From NCBI GenBank assembly GCA_945913015.1, contig CAMECH010000010.1, positions 1 to 64,000 of the forward strand: a DNA stretch of 64,000 bases, given 5' to 3'. The position numbers and the translations under genes are program-made. Under the pieces are notes generated by a model, which had not been told where the DNA came from, did not search any database, and saw only the letters and a list, made by a program, of their open reading frames with translations. This document shows positions 50,412 to 62,174 of this stretch, one piece after another. Positions within the stretch are counted from its first letter, which is position 1; each line of letters begins with the position of its first letter. This DNA comes from an uncultured Bacteroides sp. (GTDB lineage Bacteria; Bacillota; Clostridia; Lachnospirales; Lachnospiraceae).

Positions 50412-52540
50412 TAAAACTCCTTATCTTTATCACCATAATTTGAAATATCCGCATCTCTGTCTCCAAGCCCCTCAATATTTGCATCCCTGTCCTGACCGGA
50501 CACAGCTTCAGATGTTGATGCCTCTGCCTTTGTGGTCTCCTCTGCCGTTGTCTGCTCCGACGGGAATTTCTGAACCGTATTCTTAGTATTGTCCGAATAT
50601 GGAGCAAACGGAAGCCTCGGCAGTCCAACATGAATCTGTTCCATAAAATCATGCCATATTAACTTGTTTGCATTAACATTACCGCCAAGCGTGCGAGGCA
50701 TATCATATCCTACCCATACGCTGGTTGTATAATATCTGCTGAACCCGACAAACCATGAATCCTTGTTATTATTGGTGGTTCCTGTCTTACCTGCCGTAAT
50801 TGCATTATCAATAGCTGCCGTCTGTCCTGTTCCTTCCTCAACAACAGTCTTTAACATATCAACCATCATGCGGCTGGCATTTTTATCATAGACACTGGTT
50901 CCCCTCCCTGATGTATTTACAACTTCACTTCCATCCACTGTTGTTATCCCGGTTATACATGTGGTTTCCCGATAGATGCCGTCATTTTCAATAGCTGCAT
51001 AACCTCCCGCCATCTCCTCTGTCGTCACTCCGTATGTGAAACCTCCGAGCGCACCTGCTGTCTTGTCTTTATCAACATATACCTTTTTAAATCCAAGATT
51101 TATTAAAAATGCCGTTCCTGCCTTAGGCGTTATCTTCTCATAAATGTTCCATGCAACCGTATTCTTTGACACACGCACCGCCTCCCGAAGCGTCAGGTCA
51201 CCTGAGTATATTCCGTCAGCATTAACAGGCCCGTTTTCAATTTTCTCATCTGTCACAACCGAATCGGGCGTCGCCCCAAGCTGCAGGTATGGTGTATATA
51301 CGCTCAGCGGTTTTATGGATGATCCGGGCTGCCTGTAGCTTTGATATGCACGGTTAAGCGTATACCCTTCATGCTCCTGCGACCTTCCTCCAACAATGGC
51401 AACAACATTTCCGGTTGAATTGTCTATGCATGTTGACGCAGCCTGCAGTGCGTACACTCCCTCATCGTTTGTCTCCGTATTCCCTGCAAGCACATTGTCA
51501 ACGGCAGCCTGCAGCGCCGCCTGCTTCTTCGTGTCTATTGAGGTATAAATGCTATACCCTCCGCCAAACAGTTTTTGCTGGCACATTCCGTAAAACTGGT
51601 CATATTTCTCGCAATATGAATTATATGCCGCCTCCGATTCAAAATTATTTCTGAAGGTAAAGCCATATGCTTTCATCAGACTTTCTGTGGCACATCTTCT
51701 TACATATGTATCAACATAGTCATTGTGCCTGTTCTTCTGCATATCAAGCTCAATCTGCGTGCCCAGCGCCTCGTGGTAGTTGACCGTATTGATTTTATTA
51801 TCCTCATACATCTGCAATAAAACCAAATCGCGCCTTGCAATTGTATTCTCCATATTTTCAACAGGGTCATACCGATTCGGGTTATTGGGAATTGCCGCCA
51901 GAAACGCCATCTGCGACAGCGTCAGTTCGTTTATGCTTTTGTTAAAATACCCTCTTGCCGCAGCCTCTATGCCGTAATATCCGTTAGCAAAGTAAATATT
52001 GTTAATATAGAACTCAAGTATCTGCTCTTTTGTATATCTCTTCTCAAGCTCTCTTGCCACAAACATTTCCGTTATCTTACGGTTCCATGTAACCTCCTGT
52101 GTAAGAAATACATTTCTTGCAAGCTGCTGTGTTATTGTGCTTGCTCCCTGCTCAATCTCGTCACTCTGCTCATTTGCAATAATGGCGCGTACAATACTTA
52201 AGTAATCTATTCCTTTGTGTGAAAAAAACTTTTTGTCCTCTGTCACAACAAAAGCATCTTTTACTTCCTGCGGAATCATGTCATATGTCACATAATACAT
52301 ATCCTTTGCCGCACGCATTGTAAGCAGGACATTGCCGTCTGTATCATATGCAACCGTTGTCTGCGTTGACTTAAAGCTGTCCGCCGTACTTTTTGATACT
52401 ATGTTCACAGCTTCCTGCCTAAGTCTCATAACCTTCATTACAGTCGGCGCTGCAATAATTGCAGCCATGCATATTGCCCCCAGCAGTACACTCATTATGA
52501 TTCTTCGGATTTTTCTTTTCTTCCTTCTTGATAACGCCAT
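50411..52540 (-). CDS. Class A penicillin-binding protein (transglycosylase/transpeptidase)
   Basis: 709 residues: basic cytoplasmic start, one TM helix (about 15-37), a GT51 domain with EDKKFFSHKGIDYLS, GASTITQQLARNVFL, RKITEMFVARELEKRYTKEQ, and a transpeptidase with the active Ser in RQPGSSIKPLSVY, the SKN motif (VSKNTVAWN) and KTG in TAGKTGTTNN. A Glu/Thr/Asp-rich C-terminal tail of about 55 residues follows. It polymerises and crosslinks peptidoglycan. AGGTAGCA precedes the ATG. It lies 22 bases after the 846-residue exported protein and overlaps the next gene. Confidence 0.95.
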   Translation of the reverse strand: MALSRRKKRKIRRIIMSVLLGAICMAAIIAAPTVMKVMRLRQEAVNIVSKSTADSFKSTQTTVAYDTDGNVLLTMRAAKDMYYVTYDMIPQEVKDAFVVTEDKKFFSHKGIDYLSIVRAIIANEQSDEIEQGASTITQQLARNVFLTQEVTWNRKITEMFVARELEKRYTKEQILEFYINNIYFANGYYGIEAAARGYFNKSINELTLSQMAFLAAIPNNPNRYDPVENMENTIARRDLVLLQMYEDNKINTVNYHEALGTQIELDMQKNRHNDYVDTYVRRCATESLMKAYGFTFRNNFESEAAYNSYCEKYDQFYGMCQQKLFGGGYSIYTSIDTKKQAALQAAVDNVLAGNTETNDEGVYALQAASTCIDNSTGNVVAIVGGRSQEHEGYTLNRAYQSYRQPGSSIKPLSVYTPYLQLGATPDSVVTDEKIENGPVNADGIYSGDLTLREAVRVSKNTVAWNIYEKITPKAGTAFLINLGFKKVYVDKDKTAGALGGFTYGVTTEEMAGGYAAIENDGIYRETTCITGITTVDGSEVVNTSGRGTSVYDKNASRMMVDMLKTVVEEGTGQTAAIDNAITAGKTGTTNNNKDSWFVGFSRYYTTSVWVGYDMPRTLGGNVNANKLIWHDFMEQIHVGLPRLPFAPYSDNTKNTVQKFPSEQTTAEETTKAEASTSEAVSGQDRDANIEGLGDRDADISNYGDKDKEF

Positions 52541-52562
52541 TGCTACCTGTGCCTTCTCTTTC

Positions 52563-55103
52563 CTACCTTACGTAAGTCACAAAAATATTTCCCCACTGCT
52601 CAAATGCTTTTGAAGCTTCTCCGATTGTCTGCGTAACTTCCTTTCCTGCTGCGACATCGTAAAATGTCACATTTTTTGAATCATACGCTTTTATTACAAC
52701 ATATCTGTCAGAACCGTATCTTCCAACCACCGGTCTTCCGCCGCCAACGCACGAAAGCACATTTTCAAGGCTTACTCCCTGAAGATTCAATGCCGTAAGC
52801 CCACCTGCTTCCTCTATTATCTCCAACGCATTTTTTCCGTTGGCAAAACCTGTCTGCGAATCCGCGGCAACACCTGCCATTGCCAGCATTATGTCAAGAC
52901 CTCCCGCAAATGATTGTTCATTTGTCCTGTAAAATGCTTCTATTCCGTTGATATCTGTGCTTGTCGGCTTATACCGCTTCCAGACATCATTGCCTTTTAC
53001 ATTCTTGACCGTTCCGTATGTCAGCGACGCTGCATTTACAGCCCTTTCAAGTGATGTGAAGCTTCCCTGGAATTTACCATACCCATATACATAATATCTT
53101 CCGTCATCGGTAAATCCGGCATCAATTCTTATAGTTTCGCCCTCGGCAAATTTTACCGATGCAGCAGTCTTCATTGACACATTGGATACATTGGTTACTT
53201 TATTGACAAGGTCAATATATAATTCCTTTTTTCTGCTTTCGGTTGTCACGACCTCGACAAATGCACCGTTATCCTGAATATTTTCTTCCCGGTTTAAAAG
53301 CTGGTCAACGCTTGTTGCCTCATAGTCGCCGTCAGCATTTTTAATAACTCTTGTCATATTAAGGCGCATACCTGTAACGCTGGCATCACTCACATAAATC
53401 CCACTGTTCTCATATTCTTTGATAACAGTATTGGTACTGTCCATTATCTCAACACGATACATCGGGAACAGCACGCCTCCGTTGCTGTATCTTACGATAT
53501 CACCGGAATGCATCCTGCCATATGCCAGGTCATTTTTAATATATCCAAGCACTCTCAGCTTATCTCCCTCATCGGCTTTTATCTCATAGTCACTTCCTGT
53601 TGCCATATTGAAAATTCTTATTACATCCGTATCGTACAGTTTTCCGTTGAGGCTGTAAGCAATTGCCGTTCCGTCATCAGAAACATCATATGTTTCATCT
53701 GTAAGCCCGCTTATTTCCGTCATCTTCTCTTTACTCGTGAGGTCAATTGAATACAGCGAGTCGTCAAGCAGAATATAAAATGCTCCGTTTCCCCCGATAT
53801 ATGCGACCTCACCTACGTTCTCCGAAAGCACCTCGTAGGGCACATTTACAGGAATATAGATAAGCTCGTCGACTTCATTCGCCTTCGCTTCATATCTGCA
53901 AAGAGACACTCCGACTTCGCCCTCATGTTCTCCGCGGTTCATATATCCATATACAATAAAATAAATATTTCCGTCGTTATCGACCTCCATAACCTTTATG
54001 TTATGTCCGCCGTAGTTCTCTCTGACACCGTCAGAAGTCTCATCCTCAAAGGAAAATACTCTTGTAAATGTATTGTTTTTATCATCAAAACACCACAAGG
54101 CTGCCTGTCTTACAAAGCAGGTAAATCTGGCATCCTCTGAGTTAATTATATGTGCCGACTGCTCACTTGAAATTCCGAGGTTAATTCTTGAGCTTTCCAT
54201 CAAATCCCCACGGCTGTCAAATATCTGGTCAGCTTCCCTTTCAAAATTCAGAAGATACATATTTTCGCCCGACTGGCGTATTCTGTAATATTCATTGACA
54301 TTGTAGCTGTCATATGCCCCGTTGTTTCCCATGGCAGCCATCTTATACTGAAGACTTACAGATGCGATTTCTGCTGTCATTTCTTTAATTGTCGGTATAA
54401 TTGTCTCCTCTACTACAGGATTCAGGCTTCCCCATCCAATCTGTGATTTACTTGAATTTATGTTAACTTTGCCGTAATTTGTATTATCTCCCGTAGATTT
54501 AGGTTCTATATATTTGCTTATCTTGTCAAGTTCTGTATCGCTGAAGGTCCAGGAATTAAAGTCCGTTATAAAATTGAGTTTCTCCTGCATTCCGAGATTC
54601 TGACTGCAGAAAACACGTGTATAATAATTGACCGCTTCATGTTTATCAGTCTTTATGGATATCTCCATAAGATATTCGGTATCATTTTCAATAAGATTTT
54701 TTATCCTGAAGGTTGCATTTATATATTCTCCTTCAGTCGCATAGTCTGTTACCTCGGTATCCTCAATAAGAGACATATCACTCATTTTTCTTATTCTATA
54801 CCGGATTCCGGTCACATTTTCACCATAACGGTTTATAACCACATTCAAATGCCTGTTTTCCTGAAGAGGTGTGACTGATTCATTAATAAGGTGTGCCTCA
54901 AGTTCTGATGTATATCCGTGCAGTTCGTTAAACAACATTCCATTCTGTGTTTTCATCATTACAATCGGCAGTGACGCCGATTCCATCGTTGTTGTCACCG
55001 GCGACACCGCATCACTGTCCAAAAGAATAAAGCTGCCTGCAAGCACTACCAGAAACAGCACTCCAAGTATTTTGTATTTTATATCTGAAAAGAATCGTTC
55101 CAT
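52563..55103 (-). CDS. Large exported protein with C39-peptidase-like C-terminus
   Basis: 846 residues with one N-terminal TM helix (about 10-29) and the rest predicted outside the membrane. Residues 60-200 are beta-rich; residues 260-560 contain repeated short strands with Asp and Gly turns (VMEVDNDGNIYFIVYGYMNR; VSDDGTAIAYSLNGKLYDTD) that look like a beta-propeller. The last 150 residues resemble a papain-like C39_2 fold (NEQSFAGGLDIMLAMAG; GRYGSDRYVVIKAYDSKNVT), but without the expected catalytic Cys and His. No family name can be assigned. GGGAG precedes the ATG, and the PBP gene follows within 22 bases. Confidence 0.65.
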   Translation of the reverse strand: MERFFSDIKYKILGVLFLVVLAGSFILLDSDAVSPVTTTMESASLPIVMMKTQNGMLFNELHGYTSELEAHLINESVTPLQENRHLNVVINRYGENVTGIRYRIRKMSDMSLIEDTEVTDYATEGEYINATFRIKNLIENDTEYLMEISIKTDKHEAVNYYTRVFCSQNLGMQEKLNFITDFNSWTFSDTELDKISKYIEPKSTGDNTNYGKVNINSSKSQIGWGSLNPVVEETIIPTIKEMTAEIASVSLQYKMAAMGNNGAYDSYNVNEYYRIRQSGENMYLLNFEREADQIFDSRGDLMESSRINLGISSEQSAHIINSEDARFTCFVRQAALWCFDDKNNTFTRVFSFEDETSDGVRENYGGHNIKVMEVDNDGNIYFIVYGYMNRGEHEGEVGVSLCRYEAKANEVDELIYIPVNVPYEVLSENVGEVAYIGGNGAFYILLDDSLYSIDLTSKEKMTEISGLTDETYDVSDDGTAIAYSLNGKLYDTDVIRIFNMATGSDYEIKADEGDKLRVLGYIKNDLAYGRMHSGDIVRYSNGGVLFPMYRVEIMDSTNTVIKEYENSGIYVSDASVTGMRLNMTRVIKNADGDYEATSVDQLLNREENIQDNGAFVEVVTTESRKKELYIDLVNKVTNVSNVSMKTAASVKFAEGETIRIDAGFTDDGRYYVYGYGKFQGSFTSLERAVNAASLTYGTVKNVKGNDVWKRYKPTSTDINGIEAFYRTNEQSFAGGLDIMLAMAGVAADSQTGFANGKNALEIIEEAGGLTALNLQGVSLENVLSCVGGGRPVVGRYGSDRYVVIKAYDSKNVTFYDVAAGKEVTQTIGEASKAFEQWGNIFVTYVR

Positions 55104-55321
55104 CTTTTTTAGGCTCCCTGTGTATTACACTCTGAATATGCGAAGTATCGCATTTTTATTGTAATATCAATAGAGAAAAACTACAACCACTAATTATCCT
55201 TATCCGCATTATTAAGTACCGGCAATTGCGAAACTTCTTATATAAGCGATGAGGCTGTACAATATAATCAATCCGTCGCAGGACACGCTTGCGCTGCTTG
55301 TACCTCGTAGCAGTGCATAAT

Positions 55322-55822
55322 TTATCCGTAGTAGTTTACCGACATTTCAGGTCTGGTGTCGTACTGCTCAAATATTTCTTTTATTATCCCTGCATATTCC
55401 TGCGCATGAGCTGCATTATTTATCAGGTCAATGCTTACAAAGAACTCCTGTTTTGCCTGAATTGACAGGTCATCCGACTGTGTTTCCGTAGTTTTGATTT
55501 CACACTTTACGCTTCCGTTGGCACCATCCTGAAACAATGTTGTAGTTTCTGTATTATTTTCTCTCATTGATGTAATCTCATATCTGTTGATTCCTATTTT
55601 ATCCGCCATGTCCTTAAGTATTATTTCTTTGGCATTTTTGTTCAGATATACAATTCCATATGTTCCTTCCGCACTTACTCTTACGTTCGGATAAACTGTT
55701 TTATTGGCTCCAAACGCCGCCACAGCTCCGTCATTTTTCGGTATCAGCATAAGCATATTTACCACCCACAGTATTGCAGCCACAACCATTGCTGTTCTGC
55801 CAAGCATATATCTTTTCCGCAT
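55322..55822 (-). CDS. YwmB-like exported protein (N-terminal half only)
   Basis: 166 residues with a signal anchor (about 8-30) and a single alpha/beta domain: DMADKIGINRYEITSMRENN, TLFQDGANGSVKCEIKTTET and EIFEQYDTRPEMSVNYYG. This resembles the first half of YwmB, called TATA-box-binding-like, whose gene lies downstream of atpC in Bacillus as well. The second half is absent. GGAGGCTTTT precedes the ATG at 55822, in the GAATGGAGG leader context, directly after the atp terminator. The function of YwmB is unknown. The 220 bases after it show nothing I can name. Confidence 0.65.
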   Translation of the reverse strand: MRKRYMLGRTAMVVAAILWVVNMLMLIPKNDGAVAAFGANKTVYPNVRVSAEGTYGIVYLNKNAKEIILKDMADKIGINRYEITSMRENNTETTTLFQDGANGSVKCEIKTTETQSDDLSIQAKQEFFVSIDLINNAAHAQEYAGIIKEIFEQYDTRPEMSVNYYG

Positions 55823-55841
55823 AAAAGCCTCCATTCTGCAC

Positions 55842-55895
55842 AAAAACTCCTTCTGATTGGTTTTTACTGATTATTACCAATCAAAAGGAGTTTAT
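55842..55895 (-). terminator. Terminator of the ATP synthase operon
   Basis: Minus strand AAACTCCTT, TGATTGGT and ACCAATCA, AAGGAGTTT form an 18-bp interrupted stem, followed by TTTTTG. It lies between atpC and the YwmB-like gene. Confidence 0.85.
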
Positions 55896-55965
55896 TCATT
55901 CTGTCTTTATGGATATCTTTTTATGGGTTTAATCCGCACACAGACTATATTGCAATACTACCATG

Positions 55966-56370
55966 TCAGTCTACTGCACCAAGCCGTGCAAGTGAACGTT
56001 TAAGCGCAAGCTCGGCACGCATTACATTAACATTTGAATCATGGCTTGCAAGACGTCTCTCGGCACGTATTCTTGCCTCATTGGCACGGTTTACATCAAT
56101 TTCGTCGGGCCACTCTGCAATCTCAGCCAGAATAGTAACACTGTCCGGCATTACTTCAATAAACCCTGAATGTATCGCTGCCTTTTTGACATCGTCACCC
56201 TTGTGGATTTTAACAGTATCAGGCACCAGAACCGAAGTCAGTGGAATGTGCCCCGCATAGACACCCATCTCGCCCTCGCTTGTCGCAAGTTCAACCATTG
56301 TAACATCATCTTCAAAAAAGACTCTGTCCGGTGAAATAATTTTTAATTTGAATGTCTTTTCATCTGCCAT
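55966..56370 (-). CDS. atpC: ATP synthase epsilon subunit
   Basis: 134 residues, central stalk subunit. Begins MADEKTFKLKIISPDRVFFE with SEGEMGVYAGHIPLTSVLVP, AAIHSGFIEVMPDSVTILAE and a two-helix C-terminus. The ATG at 56370 has AGAGG nine bases upstream; an ATG two codons earlier overlaps the atpD stop. Last gene of the operon before the terminator. Confidence 0.96.
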   Translation of the reverse strand: MADEKTFKLKIISPDRVFFEDDVTMVELATSEGEMGVYAGHIPLTSVLVPDTVKIHKGDDVKKAAIHSGFIEVMPDSVTILAEIAEWPDEIDVNRANEARIRAERRLASHDSNVNVMRAELALKRSLARLGAVD

Positions 56371-56375
56371 GGACA

Positions 56376-57782
<1,407 letters not shown>

Positions 57783-57806
57783 TTATAATTATTTTTACAA
57801 ATCAAT

Positions 57807-58667
57807 TTAAGAAATTGCATTTGCGCCGGCAATAATCTCTGTAATTTCCTGAGTAATTGCTGCCTGACGTGCTCGATTAAATTTAAGTTCAAGATCCGAA
57901 ATCATCTCTTCAGCATTAGTCGTTGCACTGTCCATCGCCTGCATTCTTGCACCATTTTCACTGGCAATTGCCTCCTTAATGGCACCATATATAATACTTG
58001 TTATATATTTTGGTATTATCAGGTCAAGTGCCTCCTCCTCGTCCGGCTCATAATTCATCGGAATTTTGTTCCTGTCATCATTAGACGGGATTTTTTCAGA
58101 TGAAACCGGCAGAAGCTGTTTAAGTACAGGCTCATGAACCACCGTATTCTTAAAGCTTGTATACGCGATAAAAATCTCACCTATAGCGCCATCCTCATAG
58201 TCCTGAAGCATTTTTTTACAAATTCTCATTGCATCATCGTAAAGCGGTTCATTAATAACATCCGAGTAATCCTCATCACTTATTCTGTACCCTTTACGCT
58301 CAAGGATTTCCCTTGCCTTGCGGCCCATGTTGTAAATGATTACGTCATCTTTGTCAAATCCGCTTTCCGTCACGAGTTTTGCAACATTTGAATTATATCC
58401 GCCTGCAAGACCACGGTTTGAAGATATTACAAGAATTCCTTTCTTAGGTGACTCCGACGGCTGAAGATACCTGTGTCTGATATTCGTCGAACATGCCAGA
58501 ATATTGCACACTGTCTCATACATAAGCTCATTAAACGGCTTTGAATGTTCTGCTGCTGTCTTCGCCTTCTGCAGCTTTACTGTTGACACCAGTTTCATTG
58601 CTTTGGTAATCTGACTTGTGCTCTGGATACTTTCGCGACGGCGCTTAATATCTCTCATGGAAGCCAT
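57807..58667 (-). CDS. atpG: ATP synthase gamma subunit
   Basis: Rotor shaft of F1, 286 residues. N-terminal coiled coil ASMRDIKRRRESIQSTSQIT followed by KAMKLVSTVKLQKAK; the Rossmann-like part contains VISSNRGLAGGYN; the C-terminal ARMQAMDSATTNAEEMI and LKFNRARQAAITQEITEI is canonical. GGAGGTGATAGACT precedes the ATG. Seven bases after atpA. Confidence 0.97.
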   Translation of the reverse strand: MASMRDIKRRRESIQSTSQITKAMKLVSTVKLQKAKTAAEHSKPFNELMYETVCNILACSTNIRHRYLQPSESPKKGILVISSNRGLAGGYNSNVAKLVTESGFDKDDVIIYNMGRKAREILERKGYRISDEDYSDVINEPLYDDAMRICKKMLQDYEDGAIGEIFIAYTSFKNTVVHEPVLKQLLPVSSEKIPSNDDRNKIPMNYEPDEEEALDLIIPKYITSIIYGAIKEAIASENGARMQAMDSATTNAEEMISDLELKFNRARQAAITQEITEIIAGANAIS

Positions 58668-58673
58668 AGTCTA

Positions 58674-60215
<1,542 letters not shown>

Positions 60216-60767
60216 TTACTCACCAAGCTGAATCTTTTTAAGCTGTCTTGTAAGACTGTCTAACTGGCTTTTTATACTACTGTCAAACACGCGGTCGCCA
60301 ATTCGTATTACCATTCCGCCTATGACTGACTCATCCACGTTGTAATTCATGTCAAACTCAACGTATTTCGTCGTTTCCAATAATCTGGCAACAACTGCTT
60401 TTTTCTGTTCGTCCGAAAGCGGCGAAGCCGTTGTCACCCATGCCCTGCCTATGTTTTTATACTCTCTGACCCTGTCAGTAAAATACTCAAGTGTACCAAC
60501 AATTTCATTATGCCTCTGCTTTGAAACCATCAGTTCCAGAAGCCCGCTCATATCCTTTGATACATATTGCCCAAAAATGTTGGAAACCACTTTTTCTTTT
60601 TCTTCTTTTTCAATCTTCGGGTTATTAAGCAGCCTGCCCAAATCTGCATTATCTTCAAAGGCTTTTATGACAAGCCCGGCATCCTCAAGCAGTTCGTCTA
60701 TGCATCCATCTTCCAGGGCAACATCAAACAGTGCATCACCATAAGTTTTAGATACTAGTTTTGCCAT
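60216..60767 (-). CDS. atpH: ATP synthase delta subunit
   Basis: Peripheral stalk connector, 183 residues. N-terminal helical domain AKLVSKTYGDALFDVALEDG, the middle NNPKIEKEEKEKVVSNIFG, and the C-terminal NYNVDESVIGGMVIRIGDRV with FDSSIKSQLDSLTRQL are typical. Overlaps the stop of the second b-type gene by 13 bases, indicating coupled translation. Confidence 0.96.
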   Translation of the reverse strand: MAKLVSKTYGDALFDVALEDGCIDELLEDAGLVIKAFEDNADLGRLLNNPKIEKEEKEKVVSNIFGQYVSKDMSGLLELMVSKQRHNEIVGTLEYFTDRVREYKNIGRAWVTTASPLSDEQKKAVVARLLETTKYVEFDMNYNVDESVIGGMVIRIGDRVFDSSIKSQLDSLTRQLKKIQLGE

Positions 60768-61264
60768 ACGCTTTCACCCATTCCATTCAAAGATTCCTTA
60801 ATCAGTTCATCACTGTATTCGCCATTCATGTTATCAGCAATCAGCTTTCCCGCAATAACTGATGCCGAATCAATAATTTCCTGTTTAATTTCGTCATTGA
60901 CACGCTTCTTCTCAAGTTCGGCTTCAACCTCTGCGCGACCGACAATTCTTTTTGCTTCAATGTCAGCCTCCTGCATTTTAAGCTCCTCGCGGTGTCTTGC
61001 AGTCGCATGTGCCTGCTCCACAATTTGCCCGGCTTCTTTCTCCACGGATTTAAGCTTTTCTTCATACTCAGCTTTAAGGCTGGCTGCCTTCTCCATGTTC
61101 TGCCTTGTTGTCTCCCTTTCCTCCGTAATAGCATTCTGGCGTTTTGAGAATACTTTCTTTACCATTCCTCCGCCAAAATACCCTACTGCAAAAAAGAGAA
61201 TGAACACATTGAGTGCGGTAATGAACGAATTAAAATTAAAAACTGCCATCATCGCTTCTAACAT
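60755..61264 (-). CDS. Second ATP synthase b-type subunit (b')
   Basis: 169 residues with one N-terminal membrane helix (about 12-33, FITALNVFILFFAVGYFGGG) and a long charged helix (EERETTRQNMEKAASLKAEY; KSVEKEAGQIVEQAHATAR). The layout is that of subunit b, but the sequence differs strongly from the gene just upstream. I infer a b' subunit that pairs with AtpF in a heterodimeric stator. Its ATG lies inside the end of atpF (7-base overlap) behind AGGTGATGGAAC, and its end overlaps atpH. Confidence 0.88.
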   Translation of the reverse strand: MLEAMMAVFNFNSFITALNVFILFFAVGYFGGGMVKKVFSKRQNAITEERETTRQNMEKAASLKAEYEEKLKSVEKEAGQIVEQAHATARHREELKMQEADIEAKRIVGRAEVEAELEKKRVNDEIKQEIIDSASVIAGKLIADNMNGEYSDELIKESLNGMGESVWQN

Positions 61265-61839
61265 GTTCCATCACCTACTTTTTTTAATGTTTCGTTGAGA
61301 AGAGCATCGCTTACTGTCGTGTCTATCTTCTGCCCTGTAATCTTACCTGCCATAGCAGAAGCGACGCCTTTTATTTCATTCTTGACAGAATCTTCTGCGG
61401 CTACTCTGTCCGCCTTTGCCTCTTTTCTTGCCGCTGCAAGGATTGAAGCTGCCTTAAGCTTTGCCTCATCAAGAACTTTCTGCTCCTTCTTAAGAGCTGC
61501 CTGACGTGATTCGCTTAAGATACTGTCGGCTTCTTTATTGGCCTGCTGAAGTTTTTGCTGATATTCTGCCTTGAGCTTTTCCACAGTTTCAAGGTCACTT
61601 TGCGTCTTTGCATTCTGTTCGTTAATCCGCTGCTTTCTTTCATCAAGCAGTTTACGAAGCGGTATGAACAATACATACTTTAAAAACAGATACAAAATAA
61701 GCACATTGACCATGGTAAACACGGTATCAAAAATTGTCTGATAATCAAGGCCGAATAATCTTTCCGTCTCCTCAGCAGCTTGCGCTGCTGCTGTTGCAGC
61801 CTGTACAGATAAACTTGCAACACTATCTAAGATTCCCAA
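61258..61839 (-). CDS. atpF: ATP synthase b subunit
   Basis: 193 residues: an N-terminal Ala-rich extension of about 30 residues before the membrane helix (about 38-58, IFDTVFTMVNVLILYLFLKY), then FIPLRKLLDERKQRINEQ and a long charged helix with the AREEAKADRVAAEDSVK type region. The C-terminus ITGQKIDTTVSDALLNETL is usual for b. The start codon is TTG with GGAGGCGAAATC. It precedes a second b-type gene. Confidence 0.94.
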   Translation of the reverse strand: MGILDSVASLSVQAATAAAQAAEETERLFGLDYQTIFDTVFTMVNVLILYLFLKYVLFIPLRKLLDERKQRINEQNAKTQSDLETVEKLKAEYQQKLQQANKEADSILSESRQAALKKEQKVLDEAKLKAASILAAARKEAKADRVAAEDSVKNEIKGVASAMAGKITGQKIDTTVSDALLNETLKKVGDGTC

Positions 61840-61880
61840 GATTTCGCCTCCTCTCCTTTACCTGCTGCCATCAAGTCTTC

Positions 61881-62138
61881 TTACTTAAAAGGCTTAACAA
61901 ACATCAGAATAATGGCTACGGCGAAACCATAAAGACCTGTTGTCTCCGCAACGGCCTGTCCAAGTAACATTGTTGATGTTATGTCTGATTTTGCACCAGG
62001 GTTACGTCCTACTGCTGCAGCCGCATGGCCTGCTGCAATACCCTGACCGATACCAGGGCCGACACCTGCAATCATCGCAATACCTGCGCCTACTGCTGAC
62101 ATACCATAAATAAACTCTTGTCCTGTAACCTGATTCAT
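61881..62138 (-). CDS. atpE: ATP synthase c subunit, Na+-type signature
   Basis: 85 residues, hairpin of two membrane helices with the polar loop [16 protein letters not shown]. Helix 1 carries [13 protein letters not shown] with the Gln found in sodium-binding rings. Helix 2 carries [16 protein letters not shown], which supplies the Val, the ion-binding Glu, Thr/Thr and Tyr of the Ilyobacter-type Na+ site. Coupling to Na+ is inferred from these residues. GGAGGTTTTTAGT precedes the ATG. Confidence 0.96.
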   Translation of the reverse strand: MNQVTGQEFIYGMSAVGAGIAMIAGVGPGIGQGIAAGHAAAAVGRNPGAKSDITSTMLLGQAVAETTGLYGFAVAIILMFVKPFK

Positions 62139-62174
62139 ACTAAAAACCTCCGTTAATAAATTTTTCGCTGAAAT

